Shown here: positions 1 through 4,732 of the stretch, one piece after another
Position numbering within the stretch: the stretch's first letter is position 1
Layout: each line of letters starts with the position of its first letter
Program-made: the position numbers and the translations under genes
The notes under the pieces: model-generated
What the model was told of the DNA's origin: nothing
Database searches by the model: none
Seen by the model: the letters and a program-made list of their open reading frames with translations, nothing else
Origin: CAYLLT01 sp964591605
GTDB taxonomy: Bacteria; Planctomycetota; Phycisphaerae; UBA1845; PWPN01
Assembly: GCA_964591605.1 (NCBI GenBank)
Contig: CAZQEN010000415.1
Coordinates: 1 to 6,102, forward strand
Reading direction: 5' to 3'
DNA length: 6,102 nt

Positions 1-927
1 TCAACGGTCGCACAGGTCCGTGGTGACAAGCAGTACCGCGTGTTCACCAAGCAGCACGACCGGATCGCCGTTGTAGCGGAGGCCTCGGCGGCGGAAGTGA
101 GCGCGCTGCTGCAGAGCGGCGGGGACACGGTTCGTCGCCTTCGGCGGGGTCTGGCCAATGCCTTGCGGTCCGCAGAGAAACGCTGGTGGCGGGATGACCA
201 GGTGCGCGGCCTGCTCTCACCCCGCACGCTGTATCGGCTGTGCACGGATCGGGCGCGGCTGGATGTCTTCCGCGTGCGGTCGATGATGCAGGGTCGGGCG
301 ACGGCCGTGGGTATCGTGCTCGATGCCTCGGGCAGCATGACCTGCCGCAAGATGGACGTGGCCCGGGATGCCCTGCGCGTGCTGCTGGAGGCCCTGGGCG
401 ACCTGAAGATCGCCACCGAGGCGATCACGTTCACCACCGGCGATGCGTTCAGCCTGCAGCAGGCCTGCCAGATCAGCGGCCAGGATTCGCACCAGCTCCA
501 GGAGCGCTTCAGCCGCTTCGGAAACCTGGAGATCGGGCTGATCAAGCAGTTTGCCGAGCCGGTCAGGACCGCGCTGCAGCGCCTGCCCACGATCCGCGGC
601 ACCGGCCTCACGCCGCTGGGCGAGGCGATGCAGATCGGAGCGAGCCGGATCAGCCACCGGCCCGAGTCGCGCCGGATCCTGCTCGTGCTCACCGACGGAA
701 AGGCCGGCTGCGAGGGCAGCGGGGATTCTTCCACCCTGCACGCTCAGGAGATCGCCCGCCGGATCACGCGGATGGGGATCGAGCTCGTCGGCGTGGGCAT
801 TCAGGATGAGAGTCTGTGCACGATCGTGGCGGACACGATCGTCATCAGTGAGATCGAGGAACTGCCGGCCCGGCTGTGCAAGCTGCTGGGCCGCACATTA
901 CAGAAGGGAGTCCAACATGTTGGATAA
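1..927 (+). CDS. CobT-like VWA-domain protein, C-terminal part (5' end outside window)
   Basis: The visible 308 residues resemble the C-terminal half of cobaltochelatase CobT and its many phage- or element-borne relatives. The opening YRVFTKQHD matches the conserved 'YRVFT..FD' segment of that family. Next comes a helical linker ending in RSAEKRWWRDD...GLL, then a VWA domain. Its metal site is complete: D108-x-S110-x-S112 (nt 322-336), T204 in GTGLTPLG, and D232 in LVLTDG, counted from base 1. The frame is open to base 1, and the homologous segment lies before the first possible GTG (40-42), so GTG 40 is not the real start. In the family, VWA subunits partner with a MoxR/CobS-type AAA+ ATPase to remodel a target. 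No chelatase or cobalamin gene is visible here, so true cobalt chelation is doubtful. The 3' end overlaps the next gene by 11 bases. Confidence 0.85.
   Translation, partial: STVAQVRGDKQYRVFTKQHDRIAVVAEASAAEVSALLQSGGDTVRRLRRGLANALRSAEKRWWRDDQVRGLLSPRTLYRLCTDRARLDVFRVRSMMQGRATAVGIVLDASGSMTCRKMDVARDALRVLLEALGDLKIATEAITFTTGDAFSLQQACQISGQDSHQLQERFSRFGNLEIGLIKQFAEPVRTALQRLPTIRGTGLTPLGEAMQIGASRISHRPESRRILLVLTDGKAGCEGSGDSSTLHAQEIARRITRMGIELVGVGIQDESLCTIVADTIVISEIEELPARLCKLLGRTLQKGVQHVG
903..910 (+). promoter_or_regulatory. Ribosome binding site for the overlapping downstream gene
   Basis: GAAGGGAG lies 6 bases before ATG 917-919, inside the last codons of the VWA gene. It decides the start of the downstream gene, which otherwise has an open frame extending back into the VWA coding region. 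The ATG...TAA overlap suggests coupled translation. Confidence 0.7.
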
Positions 928-1462
928 GCAGACGCAGACCATCCTGGCCGTAGCCGGCCAGCTCACGGCGGAGGACCTGGACCTGTTGCGGGCTGTCCCC
1001 ATTGGGACTCAAGCCCTGGCGCCGGACCAGGAACAGGAAGTTGATCCGCCCGGTGTCTCGACGACGGACGAATCCATGCCGGTGGCCGAGGACTTCCGGC
1101 CGCAAGTGGACCATCCCGGAATCGCATCGCGAGGGGAGTACGAGCGCACCCGAACGCGGGCGTCCAAGGTCTCAACGGCCTGTCTGGGTCATGAGCGCGA
1201 GAAGCATGCGTGGTGGCCGGTGGGGACCGAGCTGGCGGGTGTGATCGGCTCGGAGCGCTTCACCGCCCTGGTCATCGAGAACGCCGCCGTCAAAAGCGGC
1301 CGGAGCCTGCTGATCACATCAGGAGCCGCCAGCGGCCGGCTGTGCCTTACGCCCACCCGCGCCGCCATCGAGGCCACCGAGGCCTGGCGCCAGGCGCACA
1401 ACCTGGGCCGCGGCGGCGGCGTCACCAACGGCTGGGAATTCTGGCAGCCCGTCCATCATTAA
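917..1462 (+). CDS. Small protein with RAMA/DUF4357-like C-terminus, overlapping the CobT-like gene
   Basis: This is a 181-residue protein of unknown function. The ATG at 917 is chosen for its Shine-Dalgarno sequence 6 bases upstream; the frame stays open further 5', but that part is read out of frame through the conserved VWA domain. Residues 1-95 are polar, acidic in the first part, and look unstructured apart from a short N-terminal helix (LTAEDLDLLRAVP). Residues about 99-179 look like a compact domain: P-x-G-T-x-L, several beta-strand-like stretches (FTALVIENAAV, RSLLITSG), L-T-P-T-R-A-A, and a final NGWEFW. That order resembles the RAMA domain (restriction enzyme/adenine methylase associated) and DUF4357, which end in 'S.SAA......NGW.FW'; here about a dozen residues (WRQAHNLGRGGG region) separate the last two elements. 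The resemblance is my inference from pattern. It is coupled to the VWA gene and probably serves the same system. Confidence 0.78.
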   Translation: MLDKQTQTILAVAGQLTAEDLDLLRAVPIGTQALAPDQEQEVDPPGVSTTDESMPVAEDFRPQVDHPGIASRGEYERTRTRASKVSTACLGHEREKHAWWPVGTELAGVIGSERFTALVIENAAVKSGRSLLITSGAASGRLCLTPTRAAIEATEAWRQAHNLGRGGGVTNGWEFWQPVHH

Positions 1463-1507
1463 CCACGACATCTCTCTGGACTTCCCTGTGTCGTGTCCCG
1501 AACCCCC

Positions 1508-1536
1508 GGGGGGCGGGCCACGACGGCCCGCTCCCC
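1508..1536 (+). terminator. Strong GC hairpin, probable terminator of the VWA/RAMA-like unit
   Basis: Bases 1508-1519 pair with 1525-1536 to form a 12-bp stem with one G-U pair and a 5-base loop (ACGAC). The stem starts 45 bases after the stop codon of the preceding gene. There is no clean run of T after it; the following bases are ATGTAGTCGCCATTTACTCC. It may work as a U-tract-poor terminator or as a 3'-end stabilising structure rather than a classical intrinsic terminator. Confidence 0.55.
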
Positions 1537-1780
1537 ATGTAGTCGCCATTTACTCCTTCACAACGAATTCTCACCACCCCTGGCTGTGTTCTTCCTCCCT
1601 ACGAACCACCACAGTTCCAGTCGAATCCTGGTGTTCTTCTGTTCACTTGCTTTCGGGAGCTTCATGCGATGTTCGCGCCCTGGCGCCGGTCGATTCGTCC
1701 TCATACTCGATGCCGACCCCCGTTCCGCAAAACGCTCCGCCGCGGGCCATGCCGGCTGCCGCATGAGGCGGTAGAATCCG

Positions 1781-1825
1781 TCCAATGCTGGGGCAAGGAT
1801 CGAAGGTGGGATCCAAGGCATTGGA
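1781..1825 (+). repeat. Nested inverted repeat in the leader of the glycoside-hydrolase-like gene
   Basis: TCCAATGC (1781-1788) is perfectly complementary to GCATTGGA (1818-1825). Inside it, GGATC (1797-1801) pairs with GATCC (1810-1814) around an 8-base loop. The two stems are nearly concentric, which would give an RNA hairpin with an internal loop about 200 bases before the next start codon. No known riboswitch class is recognisable. It could be chance. Confidence 0.35.
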
Positions 1826-2013
1826 TTGTTCAAGCTTGGACCGACCATCCAAACGAACTGCACCCCTGCCAGTCCATCCGAAGGCGGTGAAACAGGATGA
1901 GGCGACCGGCCGCAGCTACTTGGTTCGGGGCCACAGAGAAAGTGCCTCGAACGCCATGCCTCCTGATGAGAAAGGGCAGCCTCGGACCTCAGGCCTGACC
2001 ACACCGCACATAT

Positions 2014-2019
2014 GGAGGA
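2014..2019 (+). promoter_or_regulatory. Ribosome binding site fixing the start of the Tat-exported protein
   Basis: GGAGGA lies 5 bases before ATG 2025-2027. It favours this start over the upstream in-frame ATG 1785 and over the in-frame ATG 2052 just before the twin arginines. Confidence 0.75.
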
Positions 2020-2024
2020 ACTCG

Positions 2025-3545
2025 ATGAAGCCCGAATCCGTTGAAATCCCAATGTCGCGCCGCCAGTTCATCGGGACAGCTTCAGGACTGGCGTTGGCGG
2101 GCTCCGTGCCTGCAGCACTGGCTCCGGCTGGCCAACCGGCGGGACAACGCGACAAACGCAGCACCGTGGGCATCCAAATCGGGGCCGTGTCCTTCGTGGA
2201 CGAAGGCACACCAGAGGTACTCGACCTCCTGCAGGAGCGAGGGGCCGTCGATACGATTTACCTGACCACCTTTACCTATGGGCGCGGGCTTTCCGGGCGG
2301 CAGGTTCCCGGACAACCGTTTCCCGACCACGGCGTGCAGGAATCGGACGAGGGCTTCTTTCACGGCGGCAACTACGCCACGCCGCATCCGGAGTTTTACC
2401 GCGACACCGTGTTGAAACCGACGCACGCTCCTGACCACGGAGACCTCGACATTGTTGCCACCGTTCTGCCTGGCGCCCGCCAGCGCGGCCTGCGGGTCTT
2501 CTGCTCCATCGAGGATGCGTTCCGCTCCGATGTGCCGTGCGCGAAGGAAGTGGCCGAAGTGGATCTCCAGGGCCGAAAGGCCAGAACGCTCTGCCTGTGC
2601 CATCCCGATGTCCGGGCGTTCTGGACCGGCCTGGCGACGGACTTGTGCAAATCGTACGACATCGACGGGATCCTGTTCTTCAACGAACGGAATGGGCCGC
2701 TGTTAAACGCGCTTGGGGCCAGCCACGCTCAACGGATTGCGTCGTCCGGCGTCACGTGTTTCTGCGAGCATCACCAGCGGGCGGCCAAGGAAGGCGGCAT
2801 TGACTTTCAGCGCACCCGGCAGGCTTTCCAGGACCTCGACCAGTTCATCCAGGCATCGCTTCAGAATAAGCGACCGAGCGACGGCTACTTCGTCGAGTTC
2901 TGGCGATTGCTTGTCAAGTGGCCGGAAATCATCGCCTGGGACCGGCTGTTCGATACCGTCAAGCACGAGGTCCTCGCCGAAGTCAACGCGGCCGTGAAGC
3001 GCGTGCGGCCGGGGCTGCAGGTGGGATTCCACATCGAGCATGTCAACTCATTCAATCCCATCTTCCGGGCCACGCGCAGTTACGCGGACCTTGCGACAAA
3101 GGCCGACTTCCTGAAAGTCGTGGTCTACAACAACTGCGGAGGCGAACGTTATGCGAACTTCATCCGCAATGTGGGATCCACCGTTTTCCGGGACGTGCCG
3201 AAAGAGGAGCTGCTGCGATTCAACAACTGCCTGCTGAACTACGGCGACGAAGCTTCGCTGGATGAGCTGGCCACCGCCGGACTCTCGCCGGACTACATCT
3301 TTCGCGAAACACAGCGCGCCCTCGCCGGCGTGCAAGGCAAGTGCAGAATCCTGCCGGGCATCGACATCGGCATTCCGACCGGTAAGAACAGCCGAAAGGC
3401 CGCACCGGACGACACCTACGCCGCCGTGGCCGCCGCTCTGCAGGCCGGGGCAGATGGTCTGATTCTGTCGCGCAAGTATTCCGAGATGCAGTTCGCGAAC
3501 CTGGCGGCGGCGGGACGGGCCGTGCGCGATGCCGCGAAACGCTGA
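2025..3545 (+). CDS. Tat-exported glycoside-hydrolase-like TIM-barrel protein
   Basis: This 506-residue protein is probably exported folded by the twin-arginine pathway. Residues 11-17 read S-R-R-Q-F-I-G, followed by a mild hydrophobic stretch and an Ala-rich cleavage zone ending near residue 33. The rest looks like a (beta/alpha)8 glycoside-hydrolase-like barrel: a strand with YLTTFTYGRG near the N-terminus; CHPDVRAFW (192-200); then YDIDGILFFNER with D214 and E221 at a strand end, a typical place for a catalytic acid; a CFCEHH motif (245-250); YFVEFWRLL; GFHIEHVNSF; and a C-terminal barrel ending (AGADGLILSRKYSEM). The SD-backed ATG 2025 is the chosen start. The exact family and substrate are not recognised, and catalysis is inferred from fold-type motifs only. 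It is followed after 13 bases by a secreted esterase, so joint action on an acylated carbohydrate is plausible. Confidence 0.88.
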   Translation: MKPESVEIPMSRRQFIGTASGLALAGSVPAALAPAGQPAGQRDKRSTVGIQIGAVSFVDEGTPEVLDLLQERGAVDTIYLTTFTYGRGLSGRQVPGQPFPDHGVQESDEGFFHGGNYATPHPEFYRDTVLKPTHAPDHGDLDIVATVLPGARQRGLRVFCSIEDAFRSDVPCAKEVAEVDLQGRKARTLCLCHPDVRAFWTGLATDLCKSYDIDGILFFNERNGPLLNALGASHAQRIASSGVTCFCEHHQRAAKEGGIDFQRTRQAFQDLDQFIQASLQNKRPSDGYFVEFWRLLVKWPEIIAWDRLFDTVKHEVLAEVNAAVKRVRPGLQVGFHIEHVNSFNPIFRATRSYADLATKADFLKVVVYNNCGGERYANFIRNVGSTVFRDVPKEELLRFNNCLLNYGDEASLDELATAGLSPDYIFRETQRALAGVQGKCRILPGIDIGIPTGKNSRKAAPDDTYAAVAAALQAGADGLILSRKYSEMQFANLAAAGRAVRDAAKR

Positions 3546-3547
3546 AG

Positions 3548-3554
3548 AAGGTGG
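3548..3554 (+). promoter_or_regulatory. Ribosome binding site for the secreted esterase
   Basis: AAGGTGG, a one-mismatch version of AAGGAGG, lies 4 bases before ATG 3559 and 7 bases before ATG 3562, in the short gap after the preceding stop codon. The spacing slightly favours ATG 3562. It argues against an upstream in-frame ATG at 3529 that would overlap the previous gene. Confidence 0.6.
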
Positions 3555-3558
3555 AATA

Positions 3559-4497
3559 ATGATGAGGCAGACAAGTCTTCTCGGATGCCTGACCCTGCTC
3601 GTCTTCGTTCCGGCGGGTCTCACTGCGACGCCCCCGACGTCAACACAGGCCATCGCCCGGCCCATCGGAGACGAGGCCTTCCGGGTCCTGATCTCCTTCT
3701 ACGAGTACGACCCGGAGATTCCCCTTGACGCGCGGGTGGTGGAGCGGAAGGAGACGGAGATAGCCGTGCGGTGGAAAGTCGTGTTCCGCGGCGTGCGGAG
3801 TTTCCTGGTGCCGGGGTACCTCGGGTTTCCGAAAAAGGCCAGGCCACCATATCCCTGCGTGCTGCTGATGCACGGGTGGTCGGGGTCCAAGGAAAACTGG
3901 TGGGAGAAGGGCAATTACATCTGCGGAGCTGAAGCCCGCGAGGCACTGCTGGACAAGGGCTACGCGGTGTTCGCCCTCGACGCCCAGGGCCACGGGGATC
4001 GCATTGCGGAGAACGATTACAGCGTGGTGAACCGCTATCAGGAGCCGGGAGTGCCACCGGAAAAGAACTACTTCACCCTTCGAGAGATTGTGACGCAGAC
4101 GGTGATCGACTACCGCCGCGGCCTGGACTACCTGGCCACGCGCGGTGATATCGACATGAAGCGGATCGCCGTGCTCGGTTACAGCATGGGGGGTTTTCAG
4201 GCGTTCACGCTGACGGCCGTTGAGCCGCGGATCAAGCTCGTCGTCGCATGCGTCGTCCCCGTATCCTGGAGCCGCGATGTCGTGCTGGCTCCTGCCAATT
4301 ACGCGCGGGGAATTGGGGATCGGCCATTCTGCATGCTCATGGGTCGCGAAGACGGCATGTGCAACGATACCCAGGCTCGCCAGCTCTACCGGCTGATCGA
4401 ACATCCTGATTCCAGGCTTATCAGTTACGACGCGGGTCACAAGCTGCCGGCGGACTACATCCGTGACGCCGCATCATTTATCGACTCGCATCTCTGA
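3559..4497 (+). CDS. Secreted alpha/beta hydrolase (acetyl-xylan-esterase / dienelactone-hydrolase-like)
   Basis: This 312-residue protein starts with a Sec-type signal peptide: MMRQTS, a hydrophobic core LLGCLTLLVFVPAGL, and probable cleavage around residues 20-25. LLGC resembles a lipobox, but its Cys is only residue 10 with the hydrophobic core continuing beyond it, so a lipoprotein is unlikely. After a beta-rich lead-in (FRGVRSFLVPGYLGFPK) the alpha/beta hydrolase fold shows the oxyanion-hole H105-G106, DAQGHGD at 141-147, the nucleophile elbow G207-Y-S209-M-G-G, the acid D265 in MGREDG and the catalytic H294 in DAGH. The triad is complete, so an active serine esterase is expected, acting outside the cytoplasm. 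The closest pattern is the acetyl xylan esterase / dienelactone hydrolase group; the exact acyl substrate is unknown. It forms a two-gene unit with the upstream glycoside-hydrolase-like gene. ATG 3562 is an equally possible start. Confidence 0.9.
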   Translation: MMRQTSLLGCLTLLVFVPAGLTATPPTSTQAIARPIGDEAFRVLISFYEYDPEIPLDARVVERKETEIAVRWKVVFRGVRSFLVPGYLGFPKKARPPYPCVLLMHGWSGSKENWWEKGNYICGAEAREALLDKGYAVFALDAQGHGDRIAENDYSVVNRYQEPGVPPEKNYFTLREIVTQTVIDYRRGLDYLATRGDIDMKRIAVLGYSMGGFQAFTLTAVEPRIKLVVACVVPVSWSRDVVLAPANYARGIGDRPFCMLMGREDGMCNDTQARQLYRLIEHPDSRLISYDAGHKLPADYIRDAASFIDSHL

Positions 4498-4501
4498 ACG
4501 C

Positions 4502-4533
4502 GGCGCCCTCTCGGCCGCAGCGGCGTCTCTTTC
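4502..4533 (+). terminator. Possible weak terminator after the esterase gene
   Basis: GGCGCC (4502-4507) can pair with GGCGTC (4522-4527), one G-U pair, around a 14-base loop, and is followed by a short T-rich run (TCTTTC). It begins 4 bases after the esterase stop. A competing 5-bp stem (4500-4504 with 4514-4518) also exists. The structure is modest. No comparable hairpin was found for the converging minus-strand gene in the rest of the 4498-4732 gap, which holds no supported gene. Confidence 0.3.
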
Positions 4534-4732
4534 AGCAGGTCTGCCCATTCGACGCGATCGTCATCGCGCATCTTCTTCGGCTTTGGAGTCGCAACCGTTC
4601 TTGAGCGACTCTCAGACCAGCCATTGAGCAATGCCGAGGGCCCGGGTTACTGTCCAGATCGGTGGAGTTCGTATCGCAGGGCGTGTAGGGGCGGTCGCTT
4701 ACCCAGCCCACTGAGATGCCAGCCATCGGCTC

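Larger units (their letters stand above)
1463..2024. other. 562-base intergenic region / long leader, no convincing gene
   Basis: I see no supported coding sequence between the RAMA-like gene and the Tat-exported protein. The plus strand has an open frame from ATG 1785 joined to the downstream gene, but it would bury the Tat motif near residue 92 and lacks a ribosome binding site, so it is rejected. The minus strand has an open frame across 1558-2052, but its product is low-complexity and unrecognised, and it overlaps the real downstream start. The region contains a strong hairpin (1508-1536), a pyrimidine-rich, less GC-rich strip (about 1540-1665) and a nested inverted repeat (1781-1825). 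I could not identify a clear -35/-10 promoter. Confidence 0.6.

Noticed and set aside
240..809. Alternative plus-strand frame inside the VWA gene
   Set aside because: Its product is Arg/Pro/Ala-rich and overlaps the frame with all conserved VWA metal-site residues.
1610..1640. tRNA T-arm or tmRNA 5'-end-like motif (minus strand CAGGATTCGACTGG)
   Set aside because: The stem is only 4 bp, no acceptor stem, anticodon arm or CCA end fits around it, and a tmRNA body would have to run through the preceding gene.
1785..2024. 80-codon N-terminal extension of the Tat-exported protein from ATG 1785
   Set aside because: It has no ribosome binding site, has unconvincing composition, and would place the twin-arginine signal around residue 92. 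ATG 2025 has a good Shine-Dalgarno sequence.
1558..2052. Minus-strand open frame of 164 codons
   Set aside because: The product is low-complexity and unrecognised, the frame runs into the start of the real plus-strand gene, and no ribosome binding site is evident. The short C-terminal part is kept as a finding only.
3562..3591. Lipobox (LLGC) suggesting a lipoprotein esterase
   Set aside because: The Cys would be residue 10 with almost no hydrophobic core before it; the hydrophobic stretch continues after it, as in an ordinary Sec signal peptide.
3640..4440. Long minus-strand open frame opposite the esterase gene
   Set aside because: The plus strand carries a complete signal peptide and Ser-Asp-His triad; the antisense frame is a by-product of high GC content and codon bias.
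4500..4732. Small minus-strand frame (4532-4726) in the convergent gap
   Set aside because: It is short, has no recognisable motif or ribosome binding site, and overlaps the possible terminator region.
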